Assembly (NCBI GenBank): GCA_937927945.1 | Contig: CALEYW010000086.1 | Coordinates: 1 to 64,000 of the forward strand | Reading direction: 5' to 3' | DNA from: an uncultured candidate division WPS-2 bacterium | GTDB lineage: Bacteria; Vulcanimicrobiota; Vulcanimicrobiia; Vulcanimicrobiales; Vulcanimicrobiaceae | Length of the DNA stretch: 64,000 bases | Part shown: positions 42,325-50,144 of the stretch, piece after piece | Numbering within the stretch: the first letter of the stretch is position 1 | Layout of the letters: each line of letters begins with the position of its first letter | Made by a program: the position numbers and the translations under genes | Notes under the pieces: model-generated | What the model was told of the DNA's origin: nothing | The model's database searches: none | What the model saw: the letters and a program-made list of their open reading frames with translations, nothing else

Positions 42325-42340
42325 CCAACCATTCGGTAGG
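42325..42340. promoter_or_regulatory. Palindromic operator candidate over the transcription start
   Basis: CCAACCATTCGGTAGG, a CCnACC-n4-GGTnGG inverted repeat beginning 10 bases past the -10 box. A TetR-type repressor bound here would block transcription. The nearest TetR gene is 1.4 kb upstream. Confidence 0.55.
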
Positions 42341-42355
42341 GAGAGTCCGACGCTC

Positions 42356-43399
42356 ATGGCCATGACCACGCACGCGAACCCGCAGCTCGTCGTCCCGAGC
42401 GCCGGCTTCACGCCGTATCCCGAGGTCCCGCAGCCGAACATCTTCCCGATGGAGTGGCGAGTGGAGACCCCCAAGCTCGCCGAGCTGTACGAGCGCTCGA
42501 AGCGGCACGTGTGGAACCCCTCGGACTTTGCCTGGGACACCCTGCGCGCCGAGGACTTCACCGAAGAGCAGCGGCTGGGGATCATGTACTGGTACGCGGT
42601 GCTGGCGAATTTCGACGGTTCCGGACCGGCGGTCTTCGCCAAAGCGACGATCCACGCGTTCGAGACGCATCAGGAAGACCCGATCCGCAAGTGCTTCTTC
42701 TCGATCACACACGACGAGATGAACCACGAAGAAGTCTGTCAGCGCGCGATCCAAGCGCTGGTCCCCGGCGGTCCGATGGATTTCACCGCGACGAGCGATC
42801 TCGCGCGGGCCGCGCAGAACAACATCGGCTGGCTCTACCACAACGGCGGCCGTTATTGGAGCGGTTACAGTGCGTCGCTTGCGAAGTATCCGCTCAGCGT
42901 GCTCTTCACGTCGTTCATGATGGGCGAGGTCGCATCGTCGACGCTGTTCTTCGGCATGTCGAAGAAGGCCACGCATCCGCTCTTCAAGGAGATCTTCAAG
43001 AAGGTCGGTCAGGACGAAGCACGCCACCTCGCGATCTGTCTGACGGTGCTCGAGCGCGATTGGCCGGGACTGACCGACGAGTACAAGCACATGATCACGA
43101 AGCAGCTGCGCGCGGGCTTCGTGTTCCTGAGCATGATCCTGTGGGAGCCGCCGAATCAGTTCTGGGACATCCCAGACTACTTCTTGCCGAACCATCGCGT
43201 GCTCGTGCAGCACGCGCGCGACGCCGGGCTCGGCGTCCTGACCTTCGACGAGCAGGCGGAGAACTGGCGCACGTCGCTGGCGCGCGTGCGCGCGATCGTC
43301 GGTGAGTGGGGCATCGAATTCCCCGCGATCCCGGAACTCGACCTCGACGGCGTCGACGTCGGCCACATCGGCCCAGAAGACATCATCCCCGTTTTTTAG
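42356..43399 (+). CDS. Ferritin-like diiron (R2-like) protein of unknown substrate
   Basis: 347 residues from the ATG at 42356; an AGGGAG site lies upstream. It has the dinuclear metal pattern D/E...ExxH...E...ExxH: D87 or E103 as first ligand, E121-H124 in DEMNHEE, E191 in FMMGEV, and E221-H224 in QDEARHL. An aspartate as the first ligand would match ribonucleotide reductase R2 more than ferritin, but the length and flanking sequence are not R2. It could be an oxygenase, N-oxygenase or desaturase-like enzyme. It is controlled by its own promoter and operator. Confidence 0.75.
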   Translation: MAMTTHANPQLVVPSAGFTPYPEVPQPNIFPMEWRVETPKLAELYERSKRHVWNPSDFAWDTLRAEDFTEEQRLGIMYWYAVLANFDGSGPAVFAKATIHAFETHQEDPIRKCFFSITHDEMNHEEVCQRAIQALVPGGPMDFTATSDLARAAQNNIGWLYHNGGRYWSGYSASLAKYPLSVLFTSFMMGEVASSTLFFGMSKKATHPLFKEIFKKVGQDEARHLAICLTVLERDWPGLTDEYKHMITKQLRAGFVFLSMILWEPPNQFWDIPDYFLPNHRVLVQHARDAGLGVLTFDEQAENWRTSLARVRAIVGEWGIEFPAIPELDLDGVDVGHIGPEDIIPVF

Positions 43400-43404
43400 G
43401 GCGC

Positions 43405-44778
43405 CTACTGCGGCTGAATCGCCGGTATCGTGTACGTGCCGTCGATGCCGCTCGCAAGCGGCCAATACATGCGCAGCGTGACCACGAAGGGGCCGGCTGG
43501 TGCGGGGATCCAGTTCGTCCGATCGCCGCTCGGCGCGTCGGGCTGGATGCGACGTCGATCGAGCCGTCCGCGTTGCGCCGCAGGCCCGCGTCGCGCAACG
43601 TATAGCGGTCGATCGAATTCGGCACCAAGTAATGGTCGGGCGAGTACAGCGTCAGCGACCAGAAGGCGCGAGCGGGCGGAAGGTGCGCACCATCGAAGTG
43701 CAACGTATAGCGCCGCTCGCCGGTCAGCGGCGCGCCGTTTTTATCGACGCTCGTCTCCGGATAGACGGCGTCCTCGGGCAGGTTCGCGGCGAGCAGCGTC
43801 TGCGCGATGAACGCGCGGTACGGGTAGTCCCGCGCGAAGCGCCCCGTGTTCCTCGTCCACCGCCATCCGTTGACGTGCGGTACGGACGGCGGATCGTAGT
43901 GGTCGAGCACCGCACGCGCCTCGTGGAGCCCGTCGTCGAGCATCGCGCCGGCCGGCATCGACCGCGCTCGAATCGAATGGCTTGCCCGGTACGACGCCGA
44001 TCCGTGCGAGCCGCTCGACGATCGGCCGATCGATCGATCGCGGCGGATTTTTTCCGAGCGCGTCGGCGAGCCGGCCGAAGAACGTCGCGGCGCTCATCGC
44101 CGCGACCAACGACGGCGGCGTCGGGCCGGTCGGCACGTTCGGATCGCGCAGGACCGCGGTCGGCGGCCGATACGACGCGTCGCCCAGCCGGCGCAGCGGT
44201 GTGATGGTGTACTGCTTCTGGATCGCGGTGATGGCATCGGCGGCGTCGTCGGGGCGCGCCCGCGTGCGCGCCAGAATCCAGACGTCGTTCGTCGACGAAC
44301 GCACGACGCGCACGCCGGGCGGAAACGGTGCCGTCCAGCTCGGTCCGACCAGCGCGTAGTCGGCGGGCGCAGAATTCGGTATCCGCGGCGTCGGATCGGC
44401 GATGACGTCCGTCCACGCGTCCAGCACCTGCGCGACGAAATAGCGGCCGCCGGAGGCCGGAACGTGCAGGATCTGCGGCTCCGCTGAGAGGTCGACCCAG
44501 GCGGAGGAGTAGCGGGTGTCGCCGTTCGGCGCGACGACGATGCGGAACGGCGGTGTCGGCCCTGAGAGCATGTGGACGAATCGCCCAGTTCCGGTTGCGG
44601 CCGTCGAAATCTCGCGGGTGAGCTCCATCAGCACGAGGGGATAGCCGTAGACGTATCCGTCGCGCGCGATCGCCCCGATGTCGTCGTCCTGCCCGAGCGC
44701 CGCCACGGGTGCAGCGACGAGCATCGACATGGCGGCGAAGAGCGCGAGGGTCGCGAGGCCGCGTCGTATCGTTTCCAC
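43405..44778 (-). pseudogene. DUF1254/DUF1214 exported protein with two frameshifts
   Basis: Three overlapping frames together make one complete DUF1254 protein. From GTG 44778: signal peptide, then YVYGYPLVLMELTREIST, FRIVVAPNGDTRYSSAW and so on to FDSSAVDAG near 43965. There an extra CCGG in CCGGCCGGC shifts the frame; the match continues with AMLDDGLHEARAVLDHYDPP, NTGRFARDYPYRAF, and NADGSIDV near 43535. A second shift (one base missing) moves on to IQPDAPSGDRTNWIPAPAGP and the stop at 43405. The intact length would be about 455 residues. It is either decaying or carries assembly errors. Operon with the acylphosphatase. Confidence 0.8.
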
Positions 44779-44779
44779 G

Positions 44780-45061
44780 TTACGCCGTCGGCGCGACCGA
44801 GAAGCCGTGCCGGCCGAGCGGCTCGGCGTCGCGGCGCTCGACGCGCTCGACGTGCGCGTAGCGCGGCGGGTGCGCGAGGACGTCGTCGAGGAACGCGCGC
44901 ACGTCGTCGTCGACTCCCTCGACGTCGATCTCCACCCGCTCGCCGTCCCGTACGTTGCGCACCGTGCCCGCGACGTCATAACCGCTCGCAATCCGCTGGA
45001 CCGCGTCGCGGAAGCCGACCGCCTGCACGCGGCCGCTCAACGTGACGATCGCGCGCCTCAC
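44780..45061 (-). CDS. Acylphosphatase
   Basis: 93 residues from GTG 45061, which overlaps the stop of the upstream membrane protein gene (GTGA). The active-site loop GRVQAVGFRDAVQRIA, with the catalytic arginine in VGFR, and the asparagine in GTVRNVRDGERVEIDVEG match the family at its usual length. It hydrolyses acyl phosphates. The downstream DUF1254 pseudogene begins 1 base after its stop. Confidence 0.87.
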   Translation of the reverse strand: MRRAIVTLSGRVQAVGFRDAVQRIASGYDVAGTVRNVRDGERVEIDVEGVDDDVRAFLDDVLAHPPRYAHVERVERRDAEPLGRHGFSVAPTA

Positions 45062-45504
45062 AGCGTCTGGGTGATCGCGAGCGCGACGGTGATGGCGATC
45101 GTCGCGAGGATCGGGAGGGCCATCAGCAGCATGCGCGTCGGTGCGATTCGATGCGTCATGCCGCGGGCGAGTTCGATTTGGCGGTCGATGCTCCAGCCGA
45201 CGAACCACGCAACTTCGGCGATGACCAGGAAGACGAAGAGCAGCGTCAGGTGCGTCTCGTCCGGAGGCGGGGTGAGGATCATCGCCGCGCACTGGACGAC
45301 GACCACCGCCGCCACGACGACCGGAGCGGACCACAGCCAGCGCTTCGCGGCTGCCGCGCGCGGGCGGCCGTCCAGGCGCAGGCCGAGCGGGACGCGTTTT
45401 GGGATCGCAGGGAACCGCCGCCACAGGTGCCAGACGAGCAACGCGGTTTGCGCGACGGCGATCGCGGCTCCGATCCAGGCGACCGAGAACGGCAACGAGA
45501 GCAT
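45058..45504 (-). CDS. Membrane protein with three or four helices (DUF1648-like start)
   Basis: 148 residues from ATG. Hydrophobic segments at about 4-24, 58-78, 88-108 and 122-144 with a short cytoplasmic loop containing RRFPAIPKRVPLGLRLDGRP, which recalls the DUF1648 loop (IPxHxxxxGxP). No enzymatic motif. It is divergent from the redoxin-like gene with only 7 bases between the start codons and is the first gene of the acylphosphatase-DUF1254 operon. Confidence 0.6.
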   Translation of the reverse strand: MLSLPFSVAWIGAAIAVAQTALLVWHLWRRFPAIPKRVPLGLRLDGRPRAAAAKRWLWSAPVVVAAVVVVQCAAMILTPPPDETHLTLLFVFLVIAEVAWFVGWSIDRQIELARGMTHRIAPTRMLLMALPILATIAITVALAITQTL

Positions 45505-45511
45505 ATCGGGT

Positions 45512-45982
45512 ATGCTGTTCGAGATGAACGGCGCACGTTTCCCTGCAGTGACCGGCGAGGCGGTCGACGGGACGCCGTTCGCCGCGGGCAATCTCGCCGG
45601 GAAACGGACGATCGCGTTCGCCGGCTTCGCGATCGAGCATCGGCCCGAACTCGAAAGCTGGGTTCCGTATCTCGATCCGCTGATGCGCTCGCGCACGGAT
45701 CTGCGCGGACGGTTGTTCGCCGTGCTGCGGCCGAAGCCGAAAGTGGTGCGCGCGATGCTGCTCGCGGCGCTGCGCAAGGCGGTCAAGGCGCCGGAACAGC
45801 GCGCCTCGACGATCGTGCTCTTCACGGACGTCGACGCATTCTGCCGCGCGCTCGGCATCGCCGATCGCACGCACCTCGCGGTCTTCCTCCTCGACGAGAC
45901 GGGGCAGGTCATGTGGCGCGCGGCCGGTGCGTTCTCGACCGAAACGGGCGCCTCGTTGACCGACGCGCTCGCGCGCTCTTGA
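45512..45982 (+). CDS. Thioredoxin-fold-like protein lacking the redox cysteine pair
   Basis: 156 residues from ATG 45512 (a second ATG is at 45524). FPAVTGEAVDGTPFAAGNLAGKRTIAFAGF resembles a peroxiredoxin/redoxin start, and the later segments ASTIVLFTDVDAFCRALGI and HLAVFLLDETGQVMWRAAG match the end of a thioredoxin fold, recalling ATP10-type proteins. There is no CxxC; the only cysteine is in DAFCRAL. The role is unclear. The start region overlaps the promoter of the divergent operon. Confidence 0.55.
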   Translation: MLFEMNGARFPAVTGEAVDGTPFAAGNLAGKRTIAFAGFAIEHRPELESWVPYLDPLMRSRTDLRGRLFAVLRPKPKVVRAMLLAALRKAVKAPEQRASTIVLFTDVDAFCRALGIADRTHLAVFLLDETGQVMWRAAGAFSTETGASLTDALARS

Positions 45983-46034
45983 CTTCAGACCCTTACCGGC
46001 GAGGGCGCGCCCAGAGCGCGCCGAAGCGCCTGCT

Positions 46035-47708
46035 ATGACGACGACTCTGGCCTCGGGCGCCGATCTCTTCGAGCGCCACCGCGAAACGCTTGATCGGGCG
46101 CGCGAGGCGATCCGCAGCCGCGCGTACTACAGCGCGTATCCCGAAAGCGCGCGGGCCTACGGCGAGAGCGCGATGGCGGACGGCAAGGCGGCGTTCGATG
46201 CGCGCCTCGGCAAGCCGTTCGCGCTCCAGCAGCCCGCGAGCGGAGCAAACGTCGCGACCGAGCGCTCGCCCTACGGGATCGATCTCGGCGTCCAGTATCC
46301 CCTCGCCGACGTGGACGCGTTGCTCGCCGCCGCTTCGCAGGCCGGCGAAGCCTGGGGTGCCGCTGCGTTCGAAACGCGCGTCGGCGTCGCGCTCGAAGCG
46401 CTCGCGCGTATCAACGCGCGCTCCTTCGAGCTGGCGCACGCGGTCATGCACACGACCGGCCAAGCCTACATGATGGCGTTTCAGGCGGGTGGCCCGCACG
46501 CGCAGGATCGCGCGCTCGAAGCGGTCGCCTACGCGTACGACGAGATGTCGCGCATTCCGGCGCACGTCATCTGGGAGAAGCCGGCGAAGCCCGAGCCGCT
46601 GCGCATCGAGAAGACGTTCCGCATCGTACCGCGCGGCGTCGATCTGACGATCGGCTGCTCGACGTTCCCGACCTGGAACGCGTATCCGGGGATCTTCGCG
46701 AGCCTGGTGACCGGCAACGCCGTCGTCGTCAAGCCGCATCCGCTGGCCGTCCTGCCGCTCGCGATCACGGTCGAGGTGCTCCAGGCGACGCTGCGCGAGG
46801 CGGGTTTCGCGCCGGAGGTCGTCGTGCTCGCCGTCGACGCGCCGGGGAAGCCGCTCGCCAAGGTGCTCGCGCAGCGCCCCGAGATCGCGCTGATCGACTA
46901 CACCGGCTCGAGCGAGTTCGGGACGTGGCTCGAGCGCAACGCCGGCGCGCTCGTGTACACCGAGAAGGCCGGCGTCAACAGCGTCGTGATCGACTCGACC
47001 GCCGATCTCGCCGGGATGATACGCAACCTCGCGATGTCCTTGACCTTGTATTCCGGGCAGATGTGCACGACGCCGCAGAACCTGTTCGTCCCGGCCGGCG
47101 GCATCGCCGCGGGCGGCGAGCACGTGGCCTTCGACGACGTCGTCCGGGCGCTGGTCACGGCGCTCGATGCGTTCACCGCGGCGCCGGAGAAGGCGGTGGA
47201 AATCCTCGGCGCGATCGCGAGCGACGCGACGCTTGCGCGCATCGATGAAGAGAACGCCAAGCCGGGCGTCGTGCGGCCGAGCGCGACGCTCGAGCACCCG
47301 AAGTTTCCCGGCGCGCGGATTCGTACGCCGCTGATCGCGGCGGTCGACGCGAGCGAACGCGACCGGTTCTCACGCGAAGCGTTCGGTCCGATCGCGTTCG
47401 TGGTGAAGACGGCCGACACGGACGAGTCGCTGCGCCTCGCGACCGAAGAGGCGAAGAGCAAAGGTGCGATCACGGCGATCGTCCACTCGACCGATCCGGC
47501 GGTGCTCGAGAAAGCGCAGCGCTGGGCGCGCGACGCGAAGGTGAGCCTCGCGGTCAACCTCACCGGCTCACTGCTGGTGAACCAGTCGGCGGCGTTCAGC
47601 GACTACCACGTCACCGGCGGCAACCCGGCGGGGAACGCCTCGCTGACCGACGCGGCGTTCGTCGCGAACCGGTTCCGCATCGTCGAAACGCGTACGCCGC
47701 TCTCGTGA
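46035..47708 (+). CDS. paaN: PaaN-type aldehyde dehydrogenase of phenylacetate degradation
   Basis: 557 residues from ATG. It matches the PaaN family throughout: YGIDLGVQYP, VDLTIGCSTFPTWNAYPG, VVVKPHPLAVLPLAITVEVL, and the C-terminal SLLVNQSAAFSDYHVTGGNPAGNAS. The catalytic cysteine region is LYSGQMCTTPQN and the coenzyme glutamate region is NAGALVYTEKAG. PaaN oxidises the ring-opened aldehyde in the phenylacetyl-CoA pathway in some bacteria. The next gene, a PaaI thioesterase, overlaps it by 4 bases. The ring epoxidase genes (paaABCDE) are not in the window. Confidence 0.88.
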   Translation: MTTTLASGADLFERHRETLDRAREAIRSRAYYSAYPESARAYGESAMADGKAAFDARLGKPFALQQPASGANVATERSPYGIDLGVQYPLADVDALLAAASQAGEAWGAAAFETRVGVALEALARINARSFELAHAVMHTTGQAYMMAFQAGGPHAQDRALEAVAYAYDEMSRIPAHVIWEKPAKPEPLRIEKTFRIVPRGVDLTIGCSTFPTWNAYPGIFASLVTGNAVVVKPHPLAVLPLAITVEVLQATLREAGFAPEVVVLAVDAPGKPLAKVLAQRPEIALIDYTGSSEFGTWLERNAGALVYTEKAGVNSVVIDSTADLAGMIRNLAMSLTLYSGQMCTTPQNLFVPAGGIAAGGEHVAFDDVVRALVTALDAFTAAPEKAVEILGAIASDATLARIDEENAKPGVVRPSATLEHPKFPGARIRTPLIAAVDASERDRFSREAFGPIAFVVKTADTDESLRLATEEAKSKGAITAIVHSTDPAVLEKAQRWARDAKVSLAVNLTGSLLVNQSAAFSDYHVTGGNPAGNASLTDAAFVANRFRIVETRTPLS

Positions 47709-48154
47709 GCGTCGAGGAACTCAGCGACGTCGAGCTCGCCCAAGCCTGCGCGGCGCGGATGCTCGAGCGCGACGCCGCGTCGAACGCGCTCGGCATGGCG
47801 CTCGAGGGCGCGCGTCCGGGATGGGCGCGCGTCTCGCTCACGATCACCGCGGCGATGGTGAACGGCCACGCGATCGCGCACGGCGGCGTGACGTTCACGC
47901 TGGCCGACTCGGCATTCGCGTTCGCCTGCAACTCGCGCAACGAGCCCAACGTCGCGCTGCAGGCGTCGATCTCGTTCATCGGTGCGGTCCAGCTCGGCGA
48001 CCGGCTGGTGGCCGAAGCGCAGGAGCAGTCGTCGAAGGGACGCACCGGCGTGTACGACGTCCGGGTCACGCGCGGCGACGACGAGCTCGTCGCGCTGTTT
48101 CGCGGTGTGTGCTACCGCATCAAGGGAACCGTGCTCGACGGCGCGGTCAGCTGA
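47705..48154 (+). CDS. paaI: PaaI-like hotdog thioesterase
   Basis: 149 residues from GTG, overlapping the paaN stop (GTGA). The PaaI hotdog motif is NGHAIAHGGVTFTLADSAFAFACNSRN, with the catalytic aspartate in LADSAF, followed by SISFIGAVQLGDRLVAEA. It hydrolyses ring-hydroxylated phenylacetyl-CoA that builds up when the pathway stalls. It overlaps the kinase start, so three genes are coupled. Confidence 0.88.
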   Translation: MSVEELSDVELAQACAARMLERDAASNALGMALEGARPGWARVSLTITAAMVNGHAIAHGGVTFTLADSAFAFACNSRNEPNVALQASISFIGAVQLGDRLVAEAQEQSSKGRTGVYDVRVTRGDDELVALFRGVCYRIKGTVLDGAVS

Positions 48155-49053
48155 AGCACACCCTCCTCGCCGGCGTGAACGTCGGCGGAACGTCGACGAG
48201 CGTCGTGCTTGGCGCGCCCGACGGCACGATCGTCGAACGGCGCGCGTGGCCGACGCAGGCGAGCGACGGCGAGGCGCTCTACGCGGCGATCGTCGCGGCC
48301 CTACGCGACATCGCAGGCGGCGCGCGCGCGATCGGCGTGGCGATCGGCGGCCCGATGGACGCGCATCGCGGCGTCGTGCTCTCCGCGCCGCATCTGCCCG
48401 GGATGCACGGTTTCCCGCTCGGTGAGCGGCTGCGCGCCGACCTCGCGCGTCCCGTCATCGTGCACCACGACGCGGCCGCGTGCGCGCTCGCGGAAGTTCG
48501 CTGGGGAGCGGACCGCGACGTTCGAGGCCTCGCGTATTTGACGTGCGGAACGGGATTCGGCGCGGGGATCGTGATCGACGGCCGCGCGCGCTACGGCTCG
48601 CGCGGCTTCTCGCCGGAGATCGGGCACGTGCGGTATCGCGACGACGGTCCCGACGTGTTCGGGAAACCCGGCTCGTTCGAGTCGTACGGCGCGGCCAGCG
48701 CGCTGCCGAAGATCGCGCGGGGCTACGACCCGGCGTACGACGCGGAATCGGGCGCCGACGTCGCGCGGCGTGCCGCTGCGGGCGACCGGGTCGCGCAAGC
48801 CGCGATCGACGACAATGCCGACGCCGTCGGCGCTGCCTGCGCGCTGCTCGCCGACCTCCTCGTCCTCGACGTGATCGTCTTGGGCAGCCTCGCGACGTAC
48901 CTGGGCGAGCCCTGGATCGCGCGCGTCCGCACGACGTTCGGCCGCGAGGCGCTCCCCGATCACGCGGCGTCATGCACGCTGCGCGCGCCGTCGCTCCCGG
49001 ACGTCCAGGACCTCAGCGGGCTGGCGGCCGCTCTGACAATCGACGAAGCGTGA
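48151..49053 (+). CDS. ROK family sugar kinase-like protein without zinc site
   Basis: 300 residues if started at CTG 48151, which overlaps the paaI stop as CTGA and gives KHTLLAGVNVGGTSTSVVLG, the normal ROK start. GTG 48175 would cut the first strand. The catalytic aspartate is in VIVHHDAAACALAE and the phosphate-binding loop is YLTCGTGFGAGIVIDG. The usual CxCGxxGC zinc site is replaced by DVFGKPGSFESYGA with no cysteines. It may phosphorylate a sugar, or be a non-zinc ROK regulator without a DNA-binding domain. Confidence 0.8.
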   Translation: MKHTLLAGVNVGGTSTSVVLGAPDGTIVERRAWPTQASDGEALYAAIVAALRDIAGGARAIGVAIGGPMDAHRGVVLSAPHLPGMHGFPLGERLRADLARPVIVHHDAAACALAEVRWGADRDVRGLAYLTCGTGFGAGIVIDGRARYGSRGFSPEIGHVRYRDDGPDVFGKPGSFESYGAASALPKIARGYDPAYDAESGADVARRAAAGDRVAQAAIDDNADAVGAACALLADLLVLDVIVLGSLATYLGEPWIARVRTTFGREALPDHAASCTLRAPSLPDVQDLSGLAAALTIDEA

Positions 49054-49076
49054 CGTCTAAAGAAACTCTGGGTGTC

Positions 49077-49098
49077 ACAGCAAGCGATTCTTTGCTGT
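49077..49098. promoter_or_regulatory. Inverted repeat upstream of the cupin-Ohr operon
   Basis: ACAGCAA, 8 bases, TTGCTGT: a perfect 7-base inverted repeat 70 bases before the cupin start and 24 bases after the ROK stop. It could be an operator; it has no T-run to make a terminator. Confidence 0.4.
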
Positions 49099-49167
49099 AT
49101 CATGTTCGACGTGCCGCGTGGCGATCCGCGAGTAGGTGCGGGCAGCGCTAGCGACGTAGCGCCATGC

Positions 49168-49626
49168 ATGATGTACGACGTTCGAATCGGCATCGTAGCG
49201 ACGTTGGCGTTCGCGGCCGGCGTCGCCGTGGCACGCTTGCCGGTACCCGCCCAAGGCGCGGCCGCCGCGCTCCAACCTCAGACCATCGACTTCGCCGCGA
49301 TGACTGCCGACAGCTACCCGCCGCCGTCACCTGCGCTCCCGAAGCTCCTCTCGAAAACCGTCGTTGTCGCCGACGGGATGACGGCGGCGATTCAAACCGG
49401 GACCGCGCCGAAGCACTTTCACGCCAACGCCAACGAGATCCAGATCATTCTGGAAGGCTCGGGCACCGAATGGCTCGGTGACCATCAGGTGAACCTGAAA
49501 CCCGGAACGATGGTCGTGATTCCCCAAGGGACCGCGCACGCCGCGTTCACGGAAACGTCAGGCCACCTGAAATGGGTCTCGCTGAAGACGCCGCCGCAAG
49601 ACCCGGCCGACGTTCACCCGATGTAA
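49168..49626 (+). CDS. Exported small cupin protein
   Basis: 152 residues from ATG 49168 (a second ATG follows directly; the frame is open further upstream). The signal peptide is YDVRIGIVATLAFAAGVAVA. The cupin metal motif is seen as KHFHANANEIQIILEG and, in the second half, GTMVVIPQGTAHAAF. It is therefore a one-domain cupin in the periplasm, of unknown ligand. It is followed after 14 bases by the Ohr-like gene. Confidence 0.8.
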   Translation: MMYDVRIGIVATLAFAAGVAVARLPVPAQGAAAALQPQTIDFAAMTADSYPPPSPALPKLLSKTVVVADGMTAAIQTGTAPKHFHANANEIQIILEGSGTEWLGDHQVNLKPGTMVVIPQGTAHAAFTETSGHLKWVSLKTPPQDPADVHPM

Positions 49627-49640
49627 AAAGGAGCCCGAAC

Positions 49641-50144
49641 GTGCCCATCGTCTATCGCACCCCGACCGTCACATCCATCGGCGGACGCGATGGCAGCGTT
49701 CGCAGCGCCGACGGTCTCGTCGATCTGCAGGTGGCGCTCCCGAAAGAGATGGGCGGCCCTGGCGGCAAGACGAATCCGGAGGAGCTCTTTGCGGCGGGCT
49801 ACGCCGCGTGCTTCCACAGTGCGGTGAAGCGCGTCGCCGCCGACAAGAAGGTCGCGATCGGCAACTCGACGGTCGAAGCGCATGTCGGGCTCGGTCCGAA
49901 TGACAACCGTCCTGGTTTCATGCTGGCCGCCGACCTGCATGTGATCCTACCGGGAGCGGGCGCCGAGGCAGCAAAGGACGTAGTGCGTGGAGCCGACATG
50001 ATTTGCCCCTATTCGAACGCGACGCGCGACAACATCGACGTGAAGCTGAGCGTCACGCCGGCCGACGGCAACGAGTACGAAGTAGCCTCAGGCGATCGGC
50101 AGCCACGTAAGGAAGCGTACGTGAGCAATCTCGACCTAGATTAA
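49641..50144 (+). CDS. OsmC/Ohr family organic hydroperoxide reductase
   Basis: 167 residues from GTG with AAAAGGAG upstream. Both active cysteines are present: AACFHSAVKRVA (first) and ICPYSNATRDNIDV (second), the Ohr arrangement. It reduces organic and fatty-acid hydroperoxides using lipoyl thiols. The last 30 residues after VTPADGNEYEVASG extend beyond the usual end. Its stop overlaps the stop of pheA by 4 bases. Confidence 0.88.
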   Translation: MPIVYRTPTVTSIGGRDGSVRSADGLVDLQVALPKEMGGPGGKTNPEELFAAGYAACFHSAVKRVAADKKVAIGNSTVEAHVGLGPNDNRPGFMLAADLHVILPGAGAEAAKDVVRGADMICPYSNATRDNIDVKLSVTPADGNEYEVASGDRQPRKEAYVSNLDLD

